The notes under the pieces were generated by a model. It was not told where the DNA came from and made no database searches. It saw only the letters and a program-made list of their open reading frames with translations. The position numbers were made by a program, and so were the translations under genes. A stretch of 64,000 bases of DNA from Pseudodesulfovibrio tunisiensis (GTDB taxonomy: Bacteria > Desulfobacterota > Desulfovibrionia > Desulfovibrionales > Desulfovibrionaceae): NCBI RefSeq assembly GCF_022809775.1, contig NZ_CP094380.1, forward strand, positions 1,537,001 through 1,601,000. The letters run 5' to 3'. Each line of letters opens with the position of its first letter. Within the stretch, counting starts at the first letter, position 1. Shown piece by piece: positions 1 through 8,577 of this stretch.

Positions 1-202
1 GCACCTGTCCGGCAAAGGACAGGAATTCCCCGGAGTCCTGATAGAAGACCCATTGCATGAACTTGAGCAGAAACTTGAAGAGAATGGCTCCATAACCGGC
101 TCCCACCCCGATGAGGATGGCGAGCATGAGGTGCAGCGCCCTGCGGGCCGCGAACGGCTTTTTCAGACGATGCATGAATGGCGGGACCTGTGCTTGCGGC
201 AT
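1..202 (-). CDS. ClC-type chloride channel, N-terminus (partial)
   Basis: Only the first 67 codons lie in the window; the gene runs off the left edge on the minus strand. The visible protein begins with a short polar, basic stretch (residues 1-25, with HRLKKPF and AARR). A long hydrophobic helix containing ILIGVGAGYGAILFKFLL follows at about residues 26-47. This pattern of basic N-terminus and glycine-rich first membrane helix is what voltage-gated chloride channel (ClC) family proteins look like, and such a protein would move chloride, or exchange chloride for protons, across the inner membrane. The filter motifs GSGIP and GKxGP are not in view, so the assignment rests on the first helix only. 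It is divergent to the gene at 523. Confidence 0.55.
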   Translation of the reverse strand, partial: MPQAQVPPFMHRLKKPFAARRALHLMLAILIGVGAGYGAILFKFLLKFMQWVFYQDSGEFLSFAGQV

Positions 203-522
203 GAACCCTCCGTCCTGATTATCCTGCGGCGACACGCGCCGGACATTCCCGGTACTTTTCTTGTACCGTGCATCCGCAGAGCGTGCAACGACCCGCCCTC
301 GAAAACTTGTGCAGCCCGAGGAAAACAGGTAATCAAAGCTTCCCGAACATACGGCGCATGATTGCGCCGGACAGCCCGATGCAACCAAACAATGACTGAC
401 AGCCCGAAGAAAAACGGAACAGGGGCGACCACAGGCCGAAACCGACGCGAACCGATCGTACGCGCGGTTCCGGCTTTTTTTTGCACCAATCTTCTGCGGA
501 CAGTCGAATAAAGGAGACAACC
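203..522. other. Divergent intergenic region without recognised gene
   Basis: This 320-base gap separates the ClC-like gene (minus) from the plus-strand gene at 523. No reading frame in it has a convincing ribosome binding site. The only clear structure is a terminator-like hairpin at 449-482. I see no riboswitch that I can name. A weak promoter-like pair for the gene at 523 (TTGCAC at 481 and TCGAAT about 17 bases on) is possible but poor. Confidence 0.5.
449..482 (+). terminator. Terminator-like hairpin upstream of the cysteine desulfidase operon
   Basis: The arms GAACCG (449-454) and CGGTTC (465-470) enclose a loop containing the palindrome CGTACG, and CGGC plus eight T residues follow. 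No plus-strand gene precedes it in the window. It would therefore end a short unannotated transcript, act as a leader attenuator for the gene at 523, or terminate antisense transcription. Confidence 0.4.
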
Positions 523-1041
523 ATGGCCAAATACAGCATAAAGGAACTGACTCCCATGCCCGCCTTCGACATGATGTATTTCATGGAGATCGCCCAGGAA
601 ACCCGGCTCGATCAGGACCTGATGGAAGAATTCGAGCCTCGCTGGGACAAATGGCTGAACCATTGCAGGGCGTATCACCTCGAAAACACCCAAGGCGAAG
701 GCAGCTTTGCCCTGCTCTTTCTGGAAGAGGAAGTGGAGGACGAGATCGAGGGCATCTGGCAGGACAGCCCGACCCACGGTCTGCTTTTTCACAGTCTGGC
801 CATCACCATGGTCATGACCGCGGCCCAGGACCTGATCCCCGAACTGGCCAGCGGCCATTGCGCCCCGCTGCCGCGCCCGGGCAAGGGAATTCTGGACGCA
901 TTCGCGGAACTGGGGCTGACGTGGAACGACGAAGGCACGGTGAACCGCAAGTACGCGGTGCTCACCCCCTACCCCTACAATGGCGGCTGCGAAATCTGCT
1001 ACATGAGTGAAACCTGTCCCAAAAGCACAGTCAGGAGCTGA
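523..1041 (+). CDS. Conserved hypothetical protein next to cysteine desulfidase
   Basis: The 172-residue protein begins at the ATG of MAKYSIKELT, preceded by AAGGAG at 511-516; an upstream in-frame start lacks such a site. The sequence is acidic and probably helical, with no signal peptide or membrane segment. Its C-terminus carries three cysteines in GGCEICYMSETC (C156, C159, C165), which could bind a metal or Fe-S centre. I do not recognise a named family. The stop lies three bases before the ATG of the cysteine desulfidase gene at 1045, so the two are almost certainly cotranscribed and translationally linked. A role in cysteine or sulfide handling is inferred from this position only. Confidence 0.75.
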   Translation: MAKYSIKELTPMPAFDMMYFMEIAQETRLDQDLMEEFEPRWDKWLNHCRAYHLENTQGEGSFALLFLEEEVEDEIEGIWQDSPTHGLLFHSLAITMVMTAAQDLIPELASGHCAPLPRPGKGILDAFAELGLTWNDEGTVNRKYAVLTPYPYNGGCEICYMSETCPKSTVRS

Positions 1042-1044
1042 CGC

Positions 1045-2364
1045 ATGACGTACACGGTCAAGGACGTTCTGAACGCACAGGTGGCCCCGGCTCTGGGATG
1101 CACCGAACCCGTTGCCATCGCCCTGTGCGCGGCTGCGGCCCGGTCCCTGATTCCCGGCGAGGATTTCGATTCCGCGGAGGTTTGGCTGGACCCCAATGTG
1201 TACAAGAACGGACTGGCCGTGACCATACCCGGCACCGGCGGACTGTCCGGACTGGACATGGCCGCCGCGCTCGGCGCATACGGAGGCGATCCCTCCCTGC
1301 GTCTGGAGGTCCTGCGCACCATCGATGAAAAGGTTGTTGAAAAGGCCCGGGCCGCGCTGAAACAGGACCGAATCAAGGTCAACCTGCTCAAGGACAAGCG
1401 CGGCCTGTTCGTTCGCTGCGAGGTCTCGGGCAACGGGCACAGGGCCGAGGCCATCATCGAAGGCCTGCACGACAACATTTCCTTCATGGCGCTGGACGGC
1501 GAACTGGTGGAAAGCCCGCTTGTCCGTCCGCGTACCGCCGAAGGCAAAAGCCCGGTTTCCGCCATGGAACTGTGGCTCAAATCCCTGACCCTGAACGATC
1601 TCATCGCCCTGACCGACCAGTTGAACGACGAGGACGTCGCGTTTCTCCGGGAAGGCGTGGACGTGAACATGCGTCTGGCCGAACAGGGACTCAAGTTCGG
1701 CATGGGGCTGGGCGTGGGCAAGACGCTGGAACGACTGGCCAGACAGGGCCTGATGCGCCGGGACATGCTTCTGGCCGCCCGCATTCTCACATCCAGTGCG
1801 GCCGACGCGCGCATGGCCGGGGCCTCCCTGCCCGCCATGAGTTCCGCCGGGTCCGGCAACCACGGCCTGACCGCCATTCTGCCCATCTGGGCGGTCAAGG
1901 ACTATGTGGACAACGTGGACGAAAGGCAGGTGCTCGAAGCCATCGCCCTGAGCCACATGATCACGGCCTATGTCAAGGCGCACACCGGAAGGCTTTCCGC
2001 CATCTGCGGCTGCTCCGTGGCCGCCGGGGCCGGGGCCACCGCAGGCGTGACCTATCTGCTGGGCGGGGATGCCCGGCACATTGCCGGAGCCATCAAGAAT
2101 CTCATGGAAGATCTGGCCGGAGTGATCTGCGACGGAGCCAAGGCAGGCTGTGCGCTCAAGCTCTCCACCGCGGCAGGCAATGCGGTTCAGGCCGCCCTGT
2201 TCTCGCTTCAGGGCGTGAACGTGCACCATACGGACGGCATCATCGGCCTTTCCCCGGAGGACACCATGCGCAACGTGGGCACGCTGGCCACTGACGGCAT
2301 GGTGGAAACCGACCGCACCATACTGGACATCATGCTGAGCAAACGGTTCAGCGACGTGCAGTAG
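1045..2364 (+). CDS. cyuA: L-cysteine desulfidase, CyuA/UPF0597 family
   Basis: The 439-residue protein matches the serine dehydratase alpha-like/UPF0597 family (YhaM/CyuA). These are Fe-S enzymes that break L-cysteine into pyruvate, ammonia and sulfide in the cytoplasm. Family landmarks are ALGCTEPVAIAL near the N-terminus (C19), SAICGCSVAAGAGAT (C321, C323) and GVICDGAKAGCALK (C362, C369); the last cysteines are the likely cluster ligands. The length is normal for the family. The gene follows the small cysteine-bearing gene at 523 with a three-base gap and is ended by a strong terminator at 2380-2426. In a sulfate reducer this enzyme probably scavenges or detoxifies cysteine rather than being the main sulfide source. 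Some relatives are annotated as serine dehydratases, so the substrate is inferred. Confidence 0.9.
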   Translation: MTYTVKDVLNAQVAPALGCTEPVAIALCAAAARSLIPGEDFDSAEVWLDPNVYKNGLAVTIPGTGGLSGLDMAAALGAYGGDPSLRLEVLRTIDEKVVEKARAALKQDRIKVNLLKDKRGLFVRCEVSGNGHRAEAIIEGLHDNISFMALDGELVESPLVRPRTAEGKSPVSAMELWLKSLTLNDLIALTDQLNDEDVAFLREGVDVNMRLAEQGLKFGMGLGVGKTLERLARQGLMRRDMLLAARILTSSAADARMAGASLPAMSSAGSGNHGLTAILPIWAVKDYVDNVDERQVLEAIALSHMITAYVKAHTGRLSAICGCSVAAGAGATAGVTYLLGGDARHIAGAIKNLMEDLAGVICDGAKAGCALKLSTAAGNAVQAALFSLQGVNVHHTDGIIGLSPEDTMRNVGTLATDGMVETDRTILDIMLSKRFSDVQ

Positions 2365-2379
2365 ACTTCCCGACAACCA

Positions 2380-2426
2380 AACGACAAGGCCCGGAACCGC
2401 AATGCACGGTTCCGGGCCTTGTCGTT
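2380..2426 (+). terminator. Strong hairpin terminator after cyuA
   Basis: A perfect 20-bp stem (2380-2399 with 2407-2426) closes a seven-base loop. The arms start AACGAC and end GTCGTT. Because the arms carry AAC/GTT at their tips, it could act in both directions and also end the minus-strand gene at 2443. Confidence 0.85.
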
Positions 2427-2442
2427 TTCCCAAAGGACGGGA

Positions 2443-2910
2443 TCAGAAATACACGAGCTTCTGGGGAGGCGTCTTGTCCGCAAAAAAGGCTTCAACCGCA
2501 GGACGATCCGCGGAACTGATCTTCAGGTCCGAGACATTGAGCACCGAAGGCAGCCCACCATAGGTCTTGAGTGCACGATCCATGAAATCCGCATCCACGA
2601 ACGCGGCCTTGATCTCGTAGACCCTGCCCCCCCATCCCACATGCAACCGCAGCAGCGGATCGCGCTCCGGGGCACGGGTTATGAGATTGCCGGTCCGCAC
2701 CAGAGTCTCCACGGCCTGCTCCGGAAACATCCCGGCCCAACGGCCCAGACTCTCCCCAAAGGCCGGCATCACCGCAAGATAATAGAGATGATCGATCTTG
2801 CAGGCCACGGACCTGCCGGGCACGTTGAGCAGCCATGGTTCATCGGCAAAGGCCCGCCCCAGCCCCTTTTGCAGCCTGTCGAGATTGGCAGTGTAGTCCT
2901 TGAGCGGCAT
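2443..2910 (-). CDS. Hypothetical protein
   Basis: The 155-residue protein starts at the ATG of MPLKDYTANL, preceded by a clear GGAGG; the open frame extends further upstream but without a ribosome site. It looks like a soluble cytoplasmic protein with no signal peptide, membrane helix or metal motif. The C-terminal half contains VGWGGRVYEIKAAFVDADFM. I do not recognise the family. It lies downstream of the lipoprotein gene at 2998 but is separated from it by a terminator, so it may have its own promoter. Confidence 0.7.
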   Translation of the reverse strand: MPLKDYTANLDRLQKGLGRAFADEPWLLNVPGRSVACKIDHLYYLAVMPAFGESLGRWAGMFPEQAVETLVRTGNLITRAPERDPLLRLHVGWGGRVYEIKAAFVDADFMDRALKTYGGLPSVLNVSDLKISSADRPAVEAFFADKTPPQKLVYF

Positions 2911-2962
2911 GTTTCCGCCTCCGGGCAGAAGTCCGGCGCATCCCGTTCGGGAAACGCAACAG

Positions 2963-2989
2963 AAAAAAACGCCCCGCAAAGCGGGGCGT
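2963..2989 (-). terminator. Intrinsic terminator of the lipoprotein gene
   Basis: ACGCCCCGC and GCGGGGCGT pair around a short loop. On the minus strand a run of seven T residues follows, directly after the lipoprotein gene stop at 2998. Confidence 0.9.
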
Positions 2990-2997
2990 CGGAACAG

Positions 2998-3462
2998 CTA
3001 CTTCCTGAAAAACGTATCCATGTATTTCCGGTACAGGGCGTCATCCACTTCCTTGCGAATCGCCGCGGCCTTTTCCTTGCCCACCGAAGGCTCAAGAGCC
3101 TTGAGACGTTCCGGAATGATGACCTGACAATATTCCGACCGGGCAATGGCATTGTTCGACGACCTTGCATCATTGTGGACGATCTGCCAGCAGATCACCT
3201 CACGGGCCGTGAAAAAGCTGCGGTACGCGCCGACATGATCGCCGCTCTCCTCCAGACATTGCGCCTTGAGATACTCGGCATAGGCAAGATCGAGCGCAAC
3301 CTTGGTATTGGCAATCGTTGCATCGAAATATTCCATGGCCCCGGCACAATCCCCCTGCTTGCGCAGTTTCGCGCCCCGGTCCAGATCCGTGATGTGGGTA
3401 CCGCACCCGAGCAGCCCCATGGTCAGCACTGTGCATACAGCAAGCATCAATATCCGTTTCAT
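2998..3462 (-). CDS. Small lipoprotein with TPR-like helices
   Basis: The 154-residue product begins MKRILMLAVC and has a hydrophobic signal ending in a lipobox, LLGC, with C20 as the lipidation site. The start is placed at this methionine because GGAG lies just upstream and the signal peptide begins there. The mature part is alpha-helical with a TPR-like stretch (GAKLRKQGDCAGAMEYFDA, then a second helix pair with AEYLKAQCLEESGDHVGAYR). It is probably anchored to the periplasmic face of a membrane. No named family is recognised; a scaffold or assembly role is a guess from the helical repeats. Confidence 0.75.
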   Translation of the reverse strand: MKRILMLAVCTVLTMGLLGCGTHITDLDRGAKLRKQGDCAGAMEYFDATIANTKVALDLAYAEYLKAQCLEESGDHVGAYRSFFTAREVICWQIVHNDARSSNNAIARSEYCQVIIPERLKALEPSVGKEKAAAIRKEVDDALYRKYMDTFFRK

Positions 3463-3569
3463 CACCATCTCCGTTTGGTCTTGTTCACAGAACGCACGTA
3501 GCAACGCTCACGATTTCTTACCGCATGCACAGGATGAAGTCCACAGGCTGGACGAAGTTCCCGACAGGA

Positions 3570-5219
3570 TCAGATATAGATGACCAGCGGGACCACCACG
3601 GGATCACGCTCCAGCACCTTGCGGAAGAAGCGGCGCAATGCGGACCGGATGCGCTCCTTGAGCTTTTCCGTGTCTCCGGGCGCAATGTTCTCGTGCACGT
3701 CCAGCACGATGCACTTGGCATCGTCCAGCACATGCATGTACTGCTGCTCGAACACGAACCCCTTGGACACGATGTCCGGGCCGACCGAGATTTCCCCGGT
3801 ATCCTCGTCCACCACGAGCAGCACGATGACCATGCCTTCCCCGGCCAGCAGCATGCGCTCCTTGAGCACGGTCTGCCCAACGTCGCCCACGCCCTTGCCA
3901 TCCACCAGAATCCGGGCAGCAGGGACCTCGTCCTCGAAACGGATGCCGTCCTCGTGAAAGGTCACGGGCTGGCCGTTCTCGATGACCAGAGCCCGTTCCG
4001 GGGCAACGCCGGACTCCACGGCCAGTCGCTGGTGCTTGACCAAATGCCGATATTCGCCGTGCACCGGAATGAAATACTTCGGCTTGACCGTTTCCAGCAT
4101 GAGCCGCAGCTCCTCGCTGTGCGCATGACCGGAGGCGTGAATGCCCTGCACCCGTTCGTAGAGCACTTCCGCGCCCAGCCGGTACAGATTGTTGATGACC
4201 TTGGTGATGGCCTTGACATTGCCCGGAATGAAACGCGAGGACAGGATCACCAGATCGCCGGGCCGAACCGCGAGCTGGCGGTGTTCGCCCTCGGAAATCC
4301 GGGACAGCGCAGCAAGGGGTTCGCCCTGTGACCCGGTCACCAGCAGCACTATCTGATTCTCGGCATAGCTCCCGGTCTGTTCCACCTCGATGAAGGTATC
4401 CGCAGGCACGCGCAGATGCCCCTGTTCCCGGGCCAACTCGATGTTCCGCATCAGGCTGCGGCCGGAGATGGCAACCTTGCGACCTTCGGCCTCGGCCAGA
4501 TCGAACACTTCCTGAATGCGCTGGATGTGACTGGAAAACAGGGAAACCAGAATGCGGCCCTTGGCCGTGCTGAAAATCTCGCGCAGGCTGGATTTGATCT
4601 CCCGTTCGGTCAGGGCAAAGCCGTCGCGCTCCACATTGGTGGAATCCGACAGCAGCAGGGTTGCCCCGGGTTCCGCAAAGCTCTTGAACGCCTGCATGTC
4701 CGTGGCATGACCGTCCAGCGGATTGCGGTCGATCTTGAAATCCCCGGTATGCACCACCCGCCCGGCCGGGGTTTCGATGCCCAGACCGTAGCCGTCAATG
4801 ATGGAATGACAGACCGGGATGAAGTTGAAGGCCATGTCGCCCAGTTCGATCCGTTCTCCGGGCTTGACCACGCGCAGATCGGCCCAGCGGTCCAGATCAC
4901 GTTCCTTCAGCTTGCTTTCCACAAGGCCGAGAGTGAATTTCGACCCGTACACGGGCACGTCCACGCTCTTGAGCAGCCACGGCAGCGCGCCGATATGATC
5001 CTCATGCCCGTGGGTCAGAACAATGCCCTTGAGCTTGTCCCGATTGTCCATCACCATGTCGAAACACGGGATCACCACGTCCACCCCGAACAAATAATCC
5101 TCGGGAAACATCAGGCCGCAGTCCACCATCACCATGGAGGTTTCCGTGGCGTAAAGCATACAGTTCATGCCGATTTCACCGAGTCCGCCCAGCGGATACA
5201 GCGTCAGTGGGGAAGCCAT
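3570..5219 (-). CDS. rnj: Ribonuclease J
   Basis: The 549-residue protein is a metallo-beta-lactamase/beta-CASP RNase J, which has 5'-3' exonuclease and endonuclease activity in mRNA decay and rRNA maturation. The N-terminus YPLGGLGEIGMN is typical of the family. The zinc motif THGHEDH places H70, H72, D74 and H75. The beta-CASP part contains GSQGEPLAALSRI, followed by the HASGHAHSEEL motif and the family C-terminal domain. Its length is the usual one. It starts at the base immediately after the plsC stop (5220), so the two genes form a tight unit. Zinc ligands and the signature motifs are all present. Confidence 0.93.
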   Translation of the reverse strand: MASPLTLYPLGGLGEIGMNCMLYATETSMVMVDCGLMFPEDYLFGVDVVIPCFDMVMDNRDKLKGIVLTHGHEDHIGALPWLLKSVDVPVYGSKFTLGLVESKLKERDLDRWADLRVVKPGERIELGDMAFNFIPVCHSIIDGYGLGIETPAGRVVHTGDFKIDRNPLDGHATDMQAFKSFAEPGATLLLSDSTNVERDGFALTEREIKSSLREIFSTAKGRILVSLFSSHIQRIQEVFDLAEAEGRKVAISGRSLMRNIELAREQGHLRVPADTFIEVEQTGSYAENQIVLLVTGSQGEPLAALSRISEGEHRQLAVRPGDLVILSSRFIPGNVKAITKVINNLYRLGAEVLYERVQGIHASGHAHSEELRLMLETVKPKYFIPVHGEYRHLVKHQRLAVESGVAPERALVIENGQPVTFHEDGIRFEDEVPAARILVDGKGVGDVGQTVLKERMLLAGEGMVIVLLVVDEDTGEISVGPDIVSKGFVFEQQYMHVLDDAKCIVLDVHENIAPGDTEKLKERIRSALRRFFRKVLERDPVVVPLVIYI

Positions 5220-5951
5220 CTATTTCTCCTCGTTCCTCATTTCCCGGTAGGCGGTCATCATCATTTCCCGAAGGTCGTCCTTGAATTTGTCACGTTCCTT
5301 CAGAGTATATGCGGAAGAATCTATCACGGGAAGCGTTTTGATGCGAATGGTATGTCTGTTGTCCAGAAATCGTCCGCCCTTGGGCATGACCCTGCCGGTG
5401 TTGACCATGACGAACGGCACCACGGGCAGGCCGGACTTGAGCGCGAGGATCACCCCGCCGGACTTGAATTCCAGAAATTCATCAAGGTTGGTGTTGCGCG
5501 TGCCCTCGGGAAAGATCACCGGGCTGATGCCGCCCTTGATCTGATCCACGGCTGCGGCAAGACTCTTCATGGCCGCCCTTCTGTTGCCCCTGTCGATGGA
5601 AATGTGCCCGGCACGGGCCATGGCCTTGCCGAACAGGGGGATGTCGAACAGGGACTGCTTGGCCACGAACCGGATATGCACATCCTTTTCCAGAAACACC
5701 GCGTCCAGAATGGGAATGTCCAGATTGCTCTGATGATTGCCGATGAGTACGTAATGCCCGCCCGGTTCAATGGAACTGAGGTCCGCGTCGATCCTGAGAC
5801 CGCCGAGGCGAATGAGCTGTCTTCCCCATTGCAGGGCCGGAGCGTCCTCCTGCTCCTGAGTGGACCGGGCCGAATCCACAAGCAGCATCTTGATACTGTA
5901 GTAAATGGTTACCGGAATCAGCAGCAGCGAAAACAGAATTCTGTGAAGCAT
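5220..5951 (-). CDS. plsC: 1-acyl-sn-glycerol-3-phosphate acyltransferase
   Basis: The 243-residue protein is a PlsC-type acyltransferase that converts lysophosphatidic acid to phosphatidic acid at the inner membrane. It begins MLHRILFSLLLIPVTIYY, a membrane-anchoring helix. The catalytic NHxxxxD motif is GNHQSNLD (H73, D78) and the acceptor-binding motif FPEGTR is at about 147-152. The start at 5951 is chosen because AGGAA sits five bases upstream; ATG at 5957 is the alternative. The gene is directly followed by rnj with no gap. Substrate preference cannot be read from the sequence. Confidence 0.88.
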   Translation of the reverse strand: MLHRILFSLLLIPVTIYYSIKMLLVDSARSTQEQEDAPALQWGRQLIRLGGLRIDADLSSIEPGGHYVLIGNHQSNLDIPILDAVFLEKDVHIRFVAKQSLFDIPLFGKAMARAGHISIDRGNRRAAMKSLAAAVDQIKGGISPVIFPEGTRNTNLDEFLEFKSGGVILALKSGLPVVPFVMVNTGRVMPKGGRFLDNRHTIRIKTLPVIDSSAYTLKERDKFKDDLREMMMTAYREMRNEEK

Positions 5952-6045
5952 TGGCATTCCTGATTGTTTTTGTTTGAAATTGAGTAAACCAATTCCGGTC
6001 GTGAAACAAGGGGACGAATTTGGCCCCCGAGCTGCGGACCCCAAC

Positions 6046-6075
6046 AAAAAAAGGGAGCCTCGGACCGAGGCTCCC
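6046..6075 (-). terminator. Intrinsic terminator after pheT
   Basis: GGGAGCCTCGG and CCGAGGCTCCC form an 11-bp stem. On the minus strand a run of seven T residues follows. It closes the thrS-to-pheT operon. Confidence 0.9.
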
Positions 6076-6099
6076 TTGTCATTCCTTGGAAATCGGGCG

Positions 6100-8499
6100 C
6101 TAGAAACGGACCGGCAGCTTGCTGGAAAGTTCGTTGAGAACGCGCTTGTGCTGCTTGTCCACTTCCTTGTCCTTGAGCGTCTTGGCCGGGTGACGGTAGG
6201 TCAGGCGGAAAGAGAGATTGCGCTCTTCCTCCTGCCCCTCGGGAATGTATTCGGCCACCAGCTCCACGGATTCGAGAATCTTGATGTTCATGTCCCGAAT
6301 GGCGGCAACCACGGCTCCGGCCTGCAACGTCATGGAACCGATCACGGTCACGTCGCGACGGGACGGCGGAAACACGGGCAGATTCGCAAACTGGATACTG
6401 TGTTCGCGGGTCAGGTCGCGGAGCATTTCCACGTCCAGATCAGCGACCCACACGTCCTTTCTGGCGTGATAGTAGTCCGCCATCTCCGGCCGGACCATGC
6501 CCATGAAACCGACAGGCTTGCCATACACGCTCACGGACACGCAGGGTTCAAGATAGGCGTGATCGGCAACCAGCGCGAATTCCGCTTCCTCCAGCTTGAG
6601 GGAATCGGACAGCAGGTGCTCCACATGGCCCTTGATGTCAAGGTAATCGGCATCGGCATGCGGCCACGGCCACTCCTGAGCGTGACGGGAGCCATAGAGC
6701 AGAATGCCCAGTCGGGTATGCTCGCGGGTCTCGGTCTCGGACTCGGCATCGGCCACGAACCGCTTGGCGACCTCGAACACACGCACATGGTTGTTGCCCT
6801 GAGCCAGATTGTGCTTCAGGGTATTGAGCAGACCCGGAGTCAAATCCGTGCGCATGACATTCTGCTCTTCGGACAGGGGATTGGCAATGATCACGCGGCC
6901 TTCGGGAGCCATGTTCAGGCGGTCCAGATCATCCGTGCCCACAAAGCTGTAGTTCACGGCTTCGGACAGGCCCGCGCCAGCGCCCCAGAGCTTGATCCGG
7001 CGGATGAAGCCGTAGGGGGTGTCGGATGTGACCTCGCCGTCCATGTTCTTCTTGACCCGGGGCAGTACCGCCGGGATGCGATCCAGACCATAGACACGGC
7101 CCACTTCCTCGTACAGGTCCACCTCGCGCTCCAGATCAAGGCGATGGGACGGGGAGGAAACCTTCCAGTTGTCAGGATCGGAATCATCCACCTGACACCC
7201 TTCAAGAGTAAAAACCTTCTTGGCGAATCCGGGCTCCAGATCAAGACCGAGCAGCCGCATGCAGCGATCGTGACGATAGCCGTGCACGCGGTCCTGCCAC
7301 GGAGTCGGCTCGTTCACGGCCACGCCGGAAACCACGGAGCCGCCCGCGATCTCGGACATGAGCTGGGCAGCGCGATCCAGACAGAAACGATTCAGCACCT
7401 GATCCACGCCGCGCTCGAAACGATAGGACGCATCACTGGGCAGAGCCAGCCTGCGAGCGGTCTTGCGGATGGTGCCGGGCCGGAATACCGCGGACTCCAG
7501 AAGCACGTTGCGGCTATCTCCGGTCATCTCGGAATTCAGGCCGCCCATGACGCCGGCAAGGGCAACGGGCTTGACGCCGTCCCAGATCAGCAGATCGGCC
7601 GGGGTCAGGGTGCGCTCCACCTCGTCAAGGGTGGTGAACTTCATGCCGTCTTCGGCCGGAGCAACACGAATGGTGGCCTTTTCGATGCGATCCATGTCGA
7701 ACGCATGCAGGGGCTGGCCCAGTTCGAACATGATGTAGTTGGTCACGTCCACGATATTGCTGATGGGACGCTGACCAACCGCGAGAAGGCGCATGCGCAT
7801 CCATTCCGGAGAAGCCTTCTGCTGCACGTCACGGATGATGCGCGCGCTGTACAGCGGGCACAGGGCCGGATCGTCGATGACCACCTTGATCTCGCCAGCC
7901 GCATCCCCGCCGGATTCGGTCAGGGCCAGCTTGGGCATGGTCAGGGGCAGATCAAAGGCCAGCGCAGCTTCACGGGCAAAACCCAGATGGGAAAGACAAT
8001 CCGCGCGGTTCGGAGTGATGTCGAAATCCAGAACCGTGCGTTCGAGCTTGAGCGCGTCCACCAGTTTTTCGCCGGGCTTCAGGTCCTCGGGCAGGACCCA
8101 GATTCCGTCGTGATTATCGGAAAACTCCAATTCGCGCTCGGAGCAGATCATGCCGTGGGAAGGCAGACCACGCAGCTTGGCCTTCTTGATCTTGAGGCCG
8201 CCGGGCATGACCGTGCCAACCTTGGCCACGGGCACCTTCTGGCCCTGACCAACGTTGGGCGCGCCGCAGACGATGTCCAGAACCTCGTCTCCAACGTCCA
8301 CCTTGCACACGGACAGTTTTTCCGCTTCGGGGTGGCGGCCGCATTCCACGACGTGGCCGACCACGATATCCTTGACCTTTTCAAAGGGGTCCTCGATGGA
8401 GTCCAGTTCCAGGCCGAGCATGGTCAGCCTGTCGCCCAACTCCTGAGCCTCGCCTTCGAAAGGAACGAATTCACGCAACCAATCGAAACTGATGAGCAT
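6100..8499 (-). CDS. pheT: Phenylalanyl-tRNA synthetase beta subunit
   Basis: The 799-residue protein is the beta chain of the alpha2-beta2 enzyme that charges tRNA-Phe. From N to C it shows the tRNA-binding EMAP-like domain (DIVVGHVVECGRHPEAEKL, about 45-65), the B3/B4 editing domain with ERTVLDFDITPNRADCLSH, the B5 domain, the catalytic-like core and a C-terminal ferredoxin-fold anticodon-binding domain (FPPSRRDVTVI onward). The length is standard. It is the last gene of thrS-infC-rpmI-rplT-pheS-pheT and is followed by a terminator. A second terminator-like hairpin lies between it and pheS, so its expression may be uncoupled from the upstream genes. Confidence 0.95.
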   Translation of the reverse strand: MLISFDWLREFVPFEGEAQELGDRLTMLGLELDSIEDPFEKVKDIVVGHVVECGRHPEAEKLSVCKVDVGDEVLDIVCGAPNVGQGQKVPVAKVGTVMPGGLKIKKAKLRGLPSHGMICSERELEFSDNHDGIWVLPEDLKPGEKLVDALKLERTVLDFDITPNRADCLSHLGFAREAALAFDLPLTMPKLALTESGGDAAGEIKVVIDDPALCPLYSARIIRDVQQKASPEWMRMRLLAVGQRPISNIVDVTNYIMFELGQPLHAFDMDRIEKATIRVAPAEDGMKFTTLDEVERTLTPADLLIWDGVKPVALAGVMGGLNSEMTGDSRNVLLESAVFRPGTIRKTARRLALPSDASYRFERGVDQVLNRFCLDRAAQLMSEIAGGSVVSGVAVNEPTPWQDRVHGYRHDRCMRLLGLDLEPGFAKKVFTLEGCQVDDSDPDNWKVSSPSHRLDLEREVDLYEEVGRVYGLDRIPAVLPRVKKNMDGEVTSDTPYGFIRRIKLWGAGAGLSEAVNYSFVGTDDLDRLNMAPEGRVIIANPLSEEQNVMRTDLTPGLLNTLKHNLAQGNNHVRVFEVAKRFVADAESETETREHTRLGILLYGSRHAQEWPWPHADADYLDIKGHVEHLLSDSLKLEEAEFALVADHAYLEPCVSVSVYGKPVGFMGMVRPEMADYYHARKDVWVADLDVEMLRDLTREHSIQFANLPVFPPSRRDVTVIGSMTLQAGAVVAAIRDMNIKILESVELVAEYIPEGQEEERNLSFRLTYRHPAKTLKDKEVDKQHKRVLNELSSKLPVRF

Positions 8500-8525
8500 C
8501 GCACTACCGCTAAGTCAAAAGTTGC

Positions 8526-8564
8526 AAAAAGGCGCGGAACGCCCCTGTTCGGGACGTTCCGGCC
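8526..8564 (-). terminator. Terminator-like hairpin between pheS and pheT
   Basis: Read on the minus strand, CGGAACGTCCC pairs with GGGGCGTTCCG (one G-U pair) around a short loop. GCGCC and five T residues follow. It sits inside an operon where readthrough into pheT is required, so partial termination or mRNA processing is more likely than complete termination. Confidence 0.6.
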
Positions 8565-8577
8565 GTAAAATCTCCGT

